In this document: positions 29,109 through 37,965 of the stretch, piece by piece
Position numbering within the stretch: the stretch's first letter is position 1
Layout: the number at the start of each line of letters is the position of its first letter
Source: Vibrio rhizosphaerae
GTDB lineage: Bacteria; Pseudomonadota; Gammaproteobacteria; Enterobacterales; Vibrionaceae
Assembly: GCF_024347095.1 (NCBI RefSeq)
Contig: NZ_AP024903.1
Span: 62,001 to 126,000 of the forward strand
Length of the DNA stretch: 64,000 nt
Direction: 5' to 3'
Notes under the pieces: model-generated
The model's database searches: none
Seen by the model: only the letters and a program-made list of their open reading frames with translations
What the model was told of the DNA's origin: nothing
Made by a program: the position numbers and the translations under genes

Positions 29109-30614
29109 TCACATAGCAATCGCTTGCATGATGTTGGGGACAGACAGATTTTCCGCTGGAATTTCTGCCACCTGTTTTCGATCTCTGAGCACAATCACGC
29201 GATCCGCGTAACCAACCAGTTCTTCCAGTTCGGAAGAGATGACCAGTAAGCCCAGCCCGTTGGCACACAAGGATTCAATCAGACGAATGATTTCTGCGTG
29301 AGCACCGACATCGATCCCCCGGGTGGGTTCATCGAGAATCAGGAACTTCGGTTTGGTTAATAACCATCTCGCGAGCAGCACTTTTTGCTGATTACCTCCC
29401 GATAAGAATTCGATCGGTTGTTCCATACTCGGGGTTTTGATCGACAGTTGATTGATAAAGCGTTGTGAGGCCTCTTCTTGCTCTGTCCGGGACAGGGGAC
29501 GGAACCAGCCTCGCTGGGCCTGAAGTGCCAGAATAATATTTTCACGCACGGATGCCGATGCAATAATGCCGTCGGTTTTACGGTCTTCGGGGCAGAAACC
29601 GAGCCCTAAAGAAGAGGCCTGTCGGGCCGAACGGATTTTGACTGGCTTACTTTTAATATAACTTTCACCACTGTCGTTGGGTTCTATACCGAAAATGACT
29701 TGTGCCGTCTCGGTCCTGCCGGAGCCGAGCAGACCGGCTAAGCCGACGATTTCTCCGGGATAGATATCCAGATCAAATGGGTTAATGGTGCCTTTTTTAC
29801 CAAACCGGACAAACTGCGCGATAGGCGTATCACTGAGGCGGGTTTTGCCGACTCTTGCCAGTGCATTGTCTTCGAGTTCACGACCGAGCATCATTTTGAT
29901 TAACTCAATCCGGGGGAGTTTGGCCGTTTCCTCTGTACCGACCAGTTCACCATTACGCAGTACGGTAATGCGGTCGCTCACCGCATAGACCTGATCTAAA
30001 AAGTGGGTAATAAAGACCAGACTAATGCCTTGATCGCGTAGGTCGCGCATGATGTTGTACAGCATCTCCACTTCATTGCTGTCCAGACTGGCGGTCGGCT
30101 CGTCAAGGATCAGAATTTTAGCGGACAGTGACACGGCTCTGGCAATGGCGATGACCTGTTGAATCGCGACAGAAAAATGATTGAGCGGTTGTGTAACATC
30201 GATATTGAGATTGTATTGTTTGACAATTTCTCGAGCCTTGGTCTGCATGGTTTTACGATCCACTAACCCAAATCGTTTGGGCTCATGACCAATAAACAGA
30301 TTATCCATGATGGACATATTCGGCAGCAGATTGACCTCTTGATAAACGGTCCCGATCCCTAGTGCCTGTGCATCGGCGGTGCTCTGCGGATTGATTGGCG
30401 TTCCCTCTAACAGGATCTCACCGCGGTCGCGCTGATAAACACCGGTCAGCGACTTAATTAATGTGGACTTTCCTGCACCGTTTTCGCCAAGCAATGCCAT
30501 GATTTCACCCTTTCTCAGCATAAAATCAACGTTATTGAGGGCGCGTACTCCGGGAAAATATTTACAAATTCCTTTGGCATGTAAAACGATGTCATTATGA
30601 TTTTCCAATGACAT
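29109..30614 (-). CDS. ytfR: Sugar ABC transporter double ATPase YtfR
   Basis: A 501-aa ATPase with two ABC domains, as in RbsA/MglA/YtfR. Domain 1 has Walker A GENGAGKST and Walker B ILILDEPTASLD, with the atypical signature HFSVAIQQVIAIARA. Domain 2 has the degenerate P-loop GLLGSGRTET, signature FLSGGNQQKVLLARW and FLILDEPTRGIDVG, as is usual in this family. ATG 30614 is preferred over GTG 30620 because GGAG is correctly spaced for it. It energises YtfT/YjfF. Confidence 0.92.
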   Translation of the reverse strand: MSLENHNDIVLHAKGICKYFPGVRALNNVDFMLRKGEIMALLGENGAGKSTLIKSLTGVYQRDRGEILLEGTPINPQSTADAQALGIGTVYQEVNLLPNMSIMDNLFIGHEPKRFGLVDRKTMQTKAREIVKQYNLNIDVTQPLNHFSVAIQQVIAIARAVSLSAKILILDEPTASLDSNEVEMLYNIMRDLRDQGISLVFITHFLDQVYAVSDRITVLRNGELVGTEETAKLPRIELIKMMLGRELEDNALARVGKTRLSDTPIAQFVRFGKKGTINPFDLDIYPGEIVGLAGLLGSGRTETAQVIFGIEPNDSGESYIKSKPVKIRSARQASSLGLGFCPEDRKTDGIIASASVRENIILALQAQRGWFRPLSRTEQEEASQRFINQLSIKTPSMEQPIEFLSGGNQQKVLLARWLLTKPKFLILDEPTRGIDVGAHAEIIRLIESLCANGLGLLVISSELEELVGYADRVIVLRDRKQVAEIPAENLSVPNIMQAIAM

Positions 30615-30711
30615 AATCACTCCAGTTCTGGCTGACGTTCATCCCGCTTCGCCTGTCGGGTCAGCGGGATTATGGCGGCGTTATTCCCTTTCGGTATCAC
30701 TGACCGTCCGG

Positions 30712-31671
30712 TTAATAACCCATGTCTTTTTTCAGCTCCAGTTGTGCTGGTGCATCGGCAGGTTCAAAGAATTTTGACTCAGTTTGAATATGTTTAGGAG
30801 GAATCGTCCCGTCTTTTTTATAGGCGATGAGCGCGTCAAAGGCTGGACCCGCCATATTCGGTGTCAGTTCAACAGAAGCGTTGGCTTCACCCGCCATCAT
30901 GGCTTTGAAAATATCAGGCACACCATCGATAGAGACGATCAGAATATCACTGCCGGGTTTGAGACCGGCTTCTTTGATGGCCTGAATCGCACCGATTGCC
31001 ATGTCATCGTTATGGGCGTAAACCGCACAGATATTTTTTCCGTTCGCTTCTGCTTTGATAAAGCTTTCCATGACTTCTTTGCCTTTACTGCGCGTAAAGT
31101 CACCGGATTGAGTGCGGATGATCTTCACGTTAGACACTTTACTGATCGCGTTGGCGAAGCCGGCTTTACGGTCTAACGCAACACTGGCGCCAACCGTTCC
31201 TTGTAATTCGACCACATTACATTTTTTACCGTGCACTTTATTGATCAGCCAGTTTCCGGCCACTTCCCCTTCATGGACACTGTCGGCAGCAACAGATGTC
31301 ATATACAGGGAGTTATCATCAACGGTTATACCACGGTCTAACAAAAATACCGGGATATCATAGTCACGAGCTTCTTCCAGTACCGGCTCCCAGCCAGTCT
31401 GGACGACCGGTGCGATAAAAATTGCATCGACGCCTTGGGCAATAAAAGAACGAACGGCTTTGATTTGGTTTTCCTGCTTCTGCTGTGCATCAGAAATCTT
31501 AAGATTAATCCCTCGTTTTTCTGCTTCCGTTTTTGCCACACTGGTTTCGGCGGCACGCCAGCCAGATTCGGAACCAATTTGTGAAAAGCCAACCGTGAGT
31601 GTTTTTGCAAATAAACTTCCGGATAGCAAGATGCTACTGATCGCTGTCGCGATTGCGATTTGTTTTAACAT
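30712..31671 (-). CDS. ytfQ: Galactofuranose-type periplasmic binding protein YtfQ
   Basis: A 319-aa pentose/hexose binding protein (Peripla_BP_4). The signal peptide MLKQIAIATAISSILLSGSLFA is cleaved before KTLTVGFSQIGSESGWR, a signature of YtfQ. Ligand-contact blocks such as VAPVVQTGWE-like, DRGI and DGVPDIFKAMMAG are present. It is the first gene of the ytfQ-ytfR-ytfT-yjfF operon. ATG 31671 is chosen because AAAGGGA precedes it and it begins the signal peptide; a longer frame to 31746 would place 25 polar residues in front. In E. coli it binds galactofuranose and galactopyranose. Confidence 0.92.
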   Translation of the reverse strand: MLKQIAIATAISSILLSGSLFAKTLTVGFSQIGSESGWRAAETSVAKTEAEKRGINLKISDAQQKQENQIKAVRSFIAQGVDAIFIAPVVQTGWEPVLEEARDYDIPVFLLDRGITVDDNSLYMTSVAADSVHEGEVAGNWLINKVHGKKCNVVELQGTVGASVALDRKAGFANAISKVSNVKIIRTQSGDFTRSKGKEVMESFIKAEANGKNICAVYAHNDDMAIGAIQAIKEAGLKPGSDILIVSIDGVPDIFKAMMAGEANASVELTPNMAGPAFDALIAYKKDGTIPPKHIQTESKFFEPADAPAQLELKKDMGY

Positions 31672-32279
31672 AGGATTCCCTTTTTGTTTCACGTTACTTT
31701 TGTTGTTGTAATCAAAATAGTTATGGAACCAGTTCAGGTGCCACAAATATAGTAATGAGCAATAATTGAGCGATGCGAGAGCTTAATCACAAATAGATTT
31801 CGGTAGCATAATTGTCCATGTATACAGCATCTAATGGGCTATATTGAGCGCGTCGATCACGTCAAATGAGGGAATTACAGAGGGATTAACTGAAATTTGT
31901 TATAATACTAATTTCATATGATGATTGTTTGCTCAGAAGACCGATATTACACGCTCTGGAGTCGAAACCACTGATGTGTGGGGATGTGAGCAACATTCAA
32001 ACCCAATGAATGTCAACTCGGCCCCCATCATACCGCATCCCATATATTTTATTCTTCTATTGGGTTTCAATCGTTCAAACCATCGCATATTTATGTGAAG
32101 TCATCTGGGGATAAAGCTGAACACTCGCCAGTGTAATTGCATATAGGAGGTAATTAACCTATACGTTATTTATTGGTGATATAGATACTTAGTAATCTAG
32201 ATACTTGGCTATATACAACATGGTTGTATATGTAATTTATATAAATACGTTTGCCCCGTATGATACTTAAGGATGACTG
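31672..32279. promoter_or_regulatory. Divergent promoter region ytfQ / PilZ chemoreceptor
   Basis: 608 bp without a gene. The clearest element is the palindrome ATATACAAC-ATG-GTTGTATAT (32211-32231), 49 bp before the chemoreceptor start. A short direct repeat TAGATACTT occurs at about 32182 and 32198. No CRP or sugar-regulator site could be assigned for ytfQ. Confidence 0.4.
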
Positions 32280-34289
32280 ATGCAGCCGATAAAATTGCTT
32301 GTGACTTGGATGGAAGATGTCTCATTAAAGCGCATACTACAAATGCTCACTTTATTTTTTGTCTTGGTTATCATCGGATTGGTCTCTTACACTGTTCTCG
32401 CGCTTAAACAGCAACAAAATGATAGCTTAGTGGTCAACATTGCTGGCCGTGAGCGTATGTTGTCACAAAAAATGACCAAGGAATTTTTCTTAGCGTTAGA
32501 GCAGGCCAGCCTGACCGGCAAAGCGCCTGACTTGTCGATCATGAATGCCACGCAAGAGCTGTTTGAAGTCTCGTTGGAAGCCTTGAATAAAGGCGGTAAG
32601 ACCTATTTGGACTTGACCATGAAGCAACCGGTCACCCTCCCGCCGGCACCGGAAAATATCTCTCAGCAACTCAATAAAGTGATGGCCCTGTGGCGTGAAC
32701 AGCAACAGATGATGGGGGGGATCTCGACTCACATTGCCCCGGATGCCCTGCAAGAGATTAATCAGAAGAGTCTGGAAATACTCAAAAATATGAATGCTGC
32801 GGTGAGCTTGTTTGCTGAGGCATCGGAGCAGAAAATCTTAGTCATGGAACGCAACCAAGTCATTGCGGCCATCGTTGCGATTCTGTTATCCGTTATGGTC
32901 AGTGCTGTGGTGTCCCGGAGCATTCTGAGATCGATCCGCCAGGCTCTCAAAACGACGGACAGGATCTCGTCCGGCAATTTGGTGGGTGAAGGGTATCAAG
33001 TCTTTCGGAAGAATGAACTGGGCTTATTGGCAAAAAATATCGAACAAATGAGAGCTTCTCTGCATGATGTCATCAATATGGTCAAGCGGAACAGCCGGCA
33101 GATGGCTCATTCGGCCCAGCAAGTGGCGGATGTCTCCACAGAGATATCCAATGGCAGTCAAGCACAGCGTGAGAATTCATCTGAGGTGGGCAACGCGATC
33201 AACTCGTTGCTGGAAACCTCTCATGTGGTGAGTGACACCATTGAGCGGACATCGCAAATCTCACAAGATACCCTGACGATAGCGCAGGAAGGGATTATTT
33301 ATGTCAATGAAAGTATTGAGGAACTCAAAAAAGCGGTTGTGTCTGTCAATCAAGCTTCGGATCAAATGGAAGCCCTGAAAAACTTCACTGCGCAAATTAA
33401 TGAAATCACGGAATCGATTCACAACATTGCAGAGCAAACGAACCTGTTAGCTTTAAATGCAGCGATTGAAGCTGCCCGGGCCGGAGATCAAGGCCGGGGA
33501 TTTGCGGTGGTTGCCGATGAAGTGAGGAATCTGGCCGGGAGAACATCCAGTTCCAGTCGTGATATTTCAGACTTGATCAGTCAGTTAACAGACAAGGTCG
33601 AGAGCTCGGTAGCTTCGATGCAATCGGTGGTTTCTGCGGTGTATCAATCGCAGCAGACTTCTGAAAAAACGGTGGCGGCATTTACTTCGATGTCAGATGG
33701 CATCAGTGAAACCACCCAAAGTACCGATACCATCCATGAATATAATCAGCAGCAAACCCAGAATTTGTCTTATTTGGATGAGAAACTCAAAGACCTGTTT
33801 GTGGTGTTAACCGAGAGTTCAGATAAAGCGGGAACCACCTCAATGGTTGCAGGGGATCTCTATGAAATTTCAGAGCAACTCGATCAACAGATCAGCGGAT
33901 TTAAAACACATGTCAGTGAATCGGTTGTAAAACAGGAGGGGGAACAGCGAAACTCACCACGTGCAGGGAATAAAATGCGGGTGAAACTATCGCAGGGACA
34001 ACGAGTGATTGAAGGTATCACCAGCGATATTAGTATGGACGGGATTAAAGTTCGGACGACATCCGAATTGGATAGTAAAGGCGTCGTTACACTCCAGTTT
34101 CATTTGCCTGAGCAGTTGAAACATACGGGCCCGAACCCATTGGTGGTGAAGGCGAATGTGGTACATACCAAACAGCAGCAGCAGGATAATTACGACTATG
34201 GTTTGAAATTCACGGGCATTTCTGAACAGCAAAGTTCTGGGCTGAAACTGATTTTTAAACATTTCAATGAGTCTTATCGTTATCAGTAA
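32280..34289 (+). CDS. Chemoreceptor: PilJ-type sensor, HAMP, MCP signalling, C-terminal PilZ
   Basis: A 669-aa receptor. TM1 lies at about 18-42. A PilJ/NarX-like four-helix sensor (about 45-190; [19 protein letters not shown]) precedes TM2 (about 193-215) and HAMP (about 216-270). The MCP domain carries the hairpin tip [20 protein letters not shown] and [14 protein letters not shown] near residues 385-420. The C-terminal 115 residues form a PilZ domain with both c-di-GMP motifs complete: RNSPR (557-561, RxxxR) and DISMDG (583-588, D/NxSxxG). The receptor could therefore couple a periplasmic signal and the c-di-GMP level to CheA or a pilus-type Che system. MCP-PilZ receptors such as Azospirillum Tlp1 are known. 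Ligand unknown. Confidence 0.9.
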   Translation: MQPIKLLVTWMEDVSLKRILQMLTLFFVLVIIGLVSYTVLALKQQQNDSLVVNIAGRERMLSQKMTKEFFLALEQASLTGKAPDLSIMNATQELFEVSLEALNKGGKTYLDLTMKQPVTLPPAPENISQQLNKVMALWREQQQMMGGISTHIAPDALQEINQKSLEILKNMNAAVSLFAEASEQKILVMERNQVIAAIVAILLSVMVSAVVSRSILRSIRQALKTTDRISSGNLVGEGYQVFRKNELGLLAKNIEQMRASLHDVINMVKRNSRQMAHSAQQVADVSTEISNGSQAQRENSSEVGNAINSLLETSHVVSDTIERTSQISQDTLTIAQEGIIYVNESIEELKKAVVSVNQASDQMEALKNFTAQINEITESIHNIAEQTNLLALNAAIEAARAGDQGRGFAVVADEVRNLAGRTSSSSRDISDLISQLTDKVESSVASMQSVVSAVYQSQQTSEKTVAAFTSMSDGISETTQSTDTIHEYNQQQTQNLSYLDEKLKDLFVVLTESSDKAGTTSMVAGDLYEISEQLDQQISGFKTHVSESVVKQEGEQRNSPRAGNKMRVKLSQGQRVIEGITSDISMDGIKVRTTSELDSKGVVTLQFHLPEQLKHTGPNPLVVKANVVHTKQQQQDNYDYGLKFTGISEQQSSGLKLIFKHFNESYRYQ

Positions 34290-34299
34290 ATCGTTGCCA

Positions 34300-34333
34300 G
34301 TGAACCGTTACCCGTGAACTGTTACCCGTGAAC
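34300..34333 (+). repeat. Short tandem repeat, 14-bp unit
   Basis: GTGAACCGTTACCC, GTGAACTGTTACCC and a final GTGAAC lie in tandem just after the chemoreceptor stop. No function is evident. Confidence 0.6.
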
Positions 34334-34414
34334 AAAGCGGCAGGAAAGGATGGATGATCATGTTGCAGGGAGAAGCGCTGAGCAGACACAATCCCCGGTT
34401 CTAAAATCAAATAA

Positions 34415-34442
34415 GCGCCTCAGACAAGCGAGTCAGAGGCGC
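34415..34442 (-). terminator. Probable terminator of the acid phosphatase gene
   Basis: GCGCCTC-a-GAC pairs with GTC-a-GAGGCGC around a 6-nt loop (one A-A mismatch). On the minus strand it is followed by a moderately T-rich stretch. It lies 14 bp after the phosphatase stop. Confidence 0.55.
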
Positions 34443-34455
34443 AATCGTCAGAATA

Positions 34456-35193
34456 TTATTTCTCGTTCCAACGCTCTAAAGATGCTTTTTTCCATGCCCC
34501 ATAACTGGCATTTGGTAAAACAAACCAGTCGACACCCAGATGGGCTTTATTCTTTTCAACTAAGTTGCGGTTATAGCCAGTGTCTTGCTTGTTTTTAAAC
34601 TCAGCCGCGAAATCTGGCAAACTGTCGCCCAGTAACATGACAATTTTGTGCTGGGCTGCGATGGACTGACGACGTTGTTCCTTGGTTTTTCCATAAAGCA
34701 GGACATGACTTTTTTCTGCCTGTGGCAGTCCTAACGCTTTGAGGGTTTTGATGGTATAAGATTTGTTTTCATTAAAACGGTCAGATACGTAGTAAATATT
34801 CAGCCCCAGTTTGTTGGCCTGATCGATAAAAGCTTTGGCCCCCGGGATGAGCGCCGGATGACCTTTGATCTCCCAGTCAGACCAAGTATCCCAAGTCGTA
34901 TAATCGACACAGTTTTCCATATCACGAACCAGCAAAGGGGTATTGTCGAGGACGGTTTCATCGAGATCGAGCACCACCGCGAGTTTTTGAGGCTTTTGAG
35001 CGCTCTGCTTCAAGATAGTCTGCAGACGTTCGGTCGCTAAATGATAGGTTTGTAGCTGAATTGCTTTGATTTCAGCAGATTGTTGTTGGTAGCGTAACGC
35101 CATTTCATAACTTTTTGGCTGACAGATGTCACCGGCCCAAGATAAACCTGACACTGTCATCAGTGCCACGGATAAGATCGCTTTGGTTTTCAC
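34456..35193 (-). CDS. Class C acid phosphatase (HAD IIIB), secreted
   Basis: A 245-aa periplasmic or secreted HAD-superfamily phosphatase. The signal peptide is MKTKAILSVALMTVSGLSWA, cut before GDIC. Catalytic motif I is DLDETVLDN (nucleophile and acid/base Asp, about residues 76-84), motif II is the YVSDR stretch (about 135-139), with a Lys in motif III and the acidic motif IV LLGDSLPDF. The spacing matches class C non-specific acid phosphatases/5'-nucleotidases such as e(P4), but without a lipobox Cys, so it should be soluble. A role in phosphate or nucleotide scavenging is inferred. No Pho box was recognised in the 308-bp AT-rich region upstream. Confidence 0.83.
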   Translation of the reverse strand: MKTKAILSVALMTVSGLSWAGDICQPKSYEMALRYQQQSAEIKAIQLQTYHLATERLQTILKQSAQKPQKLAVVLDLDETVLDNTPLLVRDMENCVDYTTWDTWSDWEIKGHPALIPGAKAFIDQANKLGLNIYYVSDRFNENKSYTIKTLKALGLPQAEKSHVLLYGKTKEQRRQSIAAQHKIVMLLGDSLPDFAAEFKNKQDTGYNRNLVEKNKAHLGVDWFVLPNASYGAWKKASLERWNEK

Positions 35194-35501
35194 TGTTTTT
35201 CCTTTTGATGTCTAATTATTTTTTGATGTTTAACCGCCGATATTTTATGCACAGGTGCCACTTGTAAGTCAATCTGATTATTTTAATTAATTAAAAATCA
35301 TGAAGTTAAAATAATAGAATAAATAAATTCATATTACTTCATATTTTTGTAATCATTAGGGGTCATCATGATTGGTTCTCATCCGCTCGGAGACGTGTGA
35401 AATCCGGGATGGCTGATCCGCCGGCAAATGCAGCGAGCCCACCGGTGTGTGATGCACCGGTGGGCTCGTGTCGCTTCAACGTATGTTTTGTCGGTGATGA
35501 T
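35194..35501. other. Intergenic region phosphatase / gor with gor terminator
   Basis: 308 bp. The 5' half is AT-rich and presumably holds the phosphatase promoter. At 35434-35468 a 14-bp perfect stem CGAGCCCACCGGTG/CACCGGTGGGCTCG with a 7-nt loop follows the gor stop on the minus strand. It lacks a T-run, so it may be a Rho-assisted end or a stabilising hairpin. No gene seen. Confidence 0.5.
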
Positions 35502-36854
35502 CTACATGGTCACGAACTCTTCCGAGCCGGTCGGGTGAATCGCCACAACCGCATCGAAGTCGGCTTTGGTTGCGCCCATCTTCATCGCCACAGCGAAGCC
35601 CTGAATCATTTCATCGACCGTAAAGCCAATCCCATGCAGGCCGACCACTTTTTCATCCGGACCGACGCAAACCAGCTTCATCCGGCATGGCTGACGGTGT
35701 TGAGTGACGGCGGTATACATGGCAGTAAAACTTGACTGGTAGACTTTGACGTTGTCTTCACCAAACTTGGCTACCGCTTCCGGCTCAGTCAGACCAATCG
35801 TACCGATTGGCGGATGGCTAAAGACCACTGTCGGGACCAGATTGTAGTCCATTTTTGCATCGGGCTTGTGGTTAAACAGCCGTTCGGACAACTGACGTCC
35901 GGCCTTAACCGCAACAGGCGTGAGCTCGATACCGCCTGCCATGATATCACCGACACAATAAATACCGGCGATATTGGTTTGTTGATACTCGTCTACTTTG
36001 ATATAGCCTTTCTCATCTGTTTCCACCCCGGTGGCTGCCAGATTGATCGCATCGGTTGCCGGATGACGACCAATCGCCCAGATGACTTGATCAACATTTT
36101 GCTGCTTACCATTGTCCAGATGTAGCGTCAGACTGCCGTCTGCTTCTTTGACAATGGATTTCGGCACGGAGTGGGTATGCAGTGTCGGACCTTCTGCGGC
36201 CATCACTTCCATCAGGGTTTCAATGACCATCGGATCAAAGCTACGTAGCGGAGACTGCTTCCGGCAGAATAGATGGGTTTCGGTTCCTAATGCATGAAGC
36301 ACACCGGCAATTTCAACTGCAATGTAGCCAGCCCCGATAACGGCAACGCGTTTAGGCTGTTCCTGTAAATCAAAAAAGCCATTGGAATCAATACCGTATT
36401 CTGCGCCCGGAATTGCCGGGATCGTCGGACGACCACCGACGGCAATCAGAATATGGTCAGCCGTGTAATGTTCACCATTGACTTCGACCGTCTTGGCATC
36501 GACAAATTTGGCGAATCCACGAATGACTTCGACTTTGTTATTGCCCAGTACCCGGTCATAAGACTGGTGGATCCGGCCGATATAAGCCTGACGACTTTCT
36601 ACTAGTTTTGACCAGTCAAAACCATTTAACTGAGCATCGAAGCCGTAGTCTTTGGCGTACAGATGAATCGCTTCTGCAATCTGAGCGCCATGCCACATCA
36701 CCTTTTTCGGCACACAGCCGACGTTGACACAAGTCCCCCCCAAATCTTTGGCTTCAATCAGTGCGACTTTTGCGCCATATCTTGCTGCACGGTTAGCTGA
36801 CGCGATACCGCCACTGCCACCACCGATACAGATATAATCAAAATGTGTTGCCAT
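35502..36854 (-). CDS. gor: Glutathione-disulfide reductase
   Basis: A 450-aa FAD enzyme that reduces glutathione disulfide with NADPH to keep the cytosolic thiol pool reduced. The FAD fingerprint GGGSGG (about 11-16), the redox-active disulfide C42-VNVG-C47, the NADPH Rossmann motif [11 protein letters not shown] with Arg residues downstream, the second FAD motif (VGDIMAG) and the dimer-interface catalytic HPT near 440 are all present. Length equals E. coli Gor (450 aa). The start at 36854 has GGAGA upstream; the in-frame extension to 37022 overlaps rlmJ and is not coding. rlmJ lies 65 bp upstream on the same strand, a conserved neighbourhood. Confidence 0.96.
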   Translation of the reverse strand: MATHFDYICIGGGSGGIASANRAARYGAKVALIEAKDLGGTCVNVGCVPKKVMWHGAQIAEAIHLYAKDYGFDAQLNGFDWSKLVESRQAYIGRIHQSYDRVLGNNKVEVIRGFAKFVDAKTVEVNGEHYTADHILIAVGGRPTIPAIPGAEYGIDSNGFFDLQEQPKRVAVIGAGYIAVEIAGVLHALGTETHLFCRKQSPLRSFDPMVIETLMEVMAAEGPTLHTHSVPKSIVKEADGSLTLHLDNGKQQNVDQVIWAIGRHPATDAINLAATGVETDEKGYIKVDEYQQTNIAGIYCVGDIMAGGIELTPVAVKAGRQLSERLFNHKPDAKMDYNLVPTVVFSHPPIGTIGLTEPEAVAKFGEDNVKVYQSSFTAMYTAVTQHRQPCRMKLVCVGPDEKVVGLHGIGFTVDEMIQGFAVAMKMGATKADFDAVVAIHPTGSEEFVTM

Positions 36855-36919
36855 TACTTTCTCCGTTATTCTAAATCTGTCTATCTCTTGAGGCATCCCG
36901 ACCGGGAGACAACGTATTC

Positions 36920-37759
36920 CTATTCGGGGACAATCCACTGGAGGGTTGTGTGTCCGGTTTTCGGTGCGATTACCGATTGCAGATACGGTAAAATCTCTTG
37001 CATCTGAGTTTCCAGTGTCCAAGGGGGATTAATCACAATCATGCCGGATGCGGTCATGCCCCTTTCGGTGTTGTCTGGCGCAACGCCCAGTTCAATTTGT
37101 AGTATTTTTCGAATCCCCAAGGATTCTAGTCCTGCCAGCATATCATCTATATTGGCCCGGTAAACCACCGGATACCAAATCGCATAGATCCCGGTAGCCC
37201 AGCGTTTATAGCTTTGAGCAATTGCTTTGACGACATCCTGATATTCATGTGCCAGTTCATAAGGCGGATCAATCAGCACCAGTCCACGACGTTCTTTCGG
37301 CGGCAGGCTGGCTTTGAGGCAGCGAAAACCGTCATCTTTATAGAGACTGACTTGCGCATCGGCTGCAAACTCTTGCTGAAGCAGCGGATAATCACTGGGA
37401 TGTAGCTCGGTGAGAACCATGCGATCTTGCGCTCTTAAATGTGCTTTGGCGACCCGGGGGGAGCCGGGATAGTAACGCAGCGTAGCGGATGAATTGAGTG
37501 TCCGAATTGCTGCCAGATAATTTTCCAGTGCCTGAGGCCGATCCGATTGTTGCCAGAGTCGCGCAATCCCCTGTTTGTACTCACCGGTTTTTTCTGACCA
37601 TTCGTGGGTTAAATCGTACCGTCCGGCACCCGAATGGGTGTCGTGGTAGACGAAGGGTTTCTCTTTCTTTTGCAGCGCAGTCAGAATCAGGCTTTGTACC
37701 GTATGTTTGAGTACATCGGCATGATTGCCTGCATGGAAACTGTGGCGGTAACTTAACAA
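36920..37759 (-). CDS. rlmJ: 23S rRNA (adenine(2030)-N6)-methyltransferase RlmJ
   Basis: A 279-aa SAM-dependent methyltransferase that makes m6A2030 in 23S rRNA (YhiR family). It starts with the invariant [19 protein letters not shown], contains the SAM-binding [10 protein letters not shown] block, and the catalytic DPPY motif is at D164-Y167, the same position as in E. coli. It is divergent from prlC and upstream of gor, as in many gamma-proteobacteria. Confidence 0.95.
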   Translation of the reverse strand: MLSYRHSFHAGNHADVLKHTVQSLILTALQKKEKPFVYHDTHSGAGRYDLTHEWSEKTGEYKQGIARLWQQSDRPQALENYLAAIRTLNSSATLRYYPGSPRVAKAHLRAQDRMVLTELHPSDYPLLQQEFAADAQVSLYKDDGFRCLKASLPPKERRGLVLIDPPYELAHEYQDVVKAIAQSYKRWATGIYAIWYPVVYRANIDDMLAGLESLGIRKILQIELGVAPDNTERGMTASGMIVINPPWTLETQMQEILPYLQSVIAPKTGHTTLQWIVPE

Positions 37760-37843
37760 AGTGTGCTCTCCGAACCGGATGTGGATAAATACAGAATAGT
37801 TGCGATTATACGTGAAGATAGGATCATTGTGATGATCTGTTGC

Positions 37844-37872
37844 TATTGAAAATCGTAGAATCTACCTATATT
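37844..37872 (+). promoter_or_regulatory. Candidate heat-shock-type promoter of prlC
   Basis: CTATTGAAA (TTGAAA at 37846-37851) and CCTATATT (37865-37872) are 13 bp apart. This resembles the sigma-32 pattern (CTTGAAA, then CCCCAT-like) and overlaps a poor sigma-70 reading. prlC (opdA) is a heat-shock gene in E. coli. Confidence 0.3.
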
Positions 37873-37965
37873 TACTATTTGTAATGTCTATTGGCTTTCA
37901 GATGCCGTTTCAGTGAGAATCATCTGTCTGTGTGCCTGATGCTTTCAAAATAAAAGGAATCGTTT

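Noticed and set aside
28075..29268. Longer ytfT start at 29268
   Set aside because: The extra 56 residues overlap ytfR, are Arg/Gly/Cys-rich and unlike the family; a proper ribosome site stands before 29100.
35502..37022. Longer gor start at 37022
   Set aside because: The extension overlaps rlmJ and has no FAD-enzyme similarity; the E. coli-length start at 36854 has a ribosome site.
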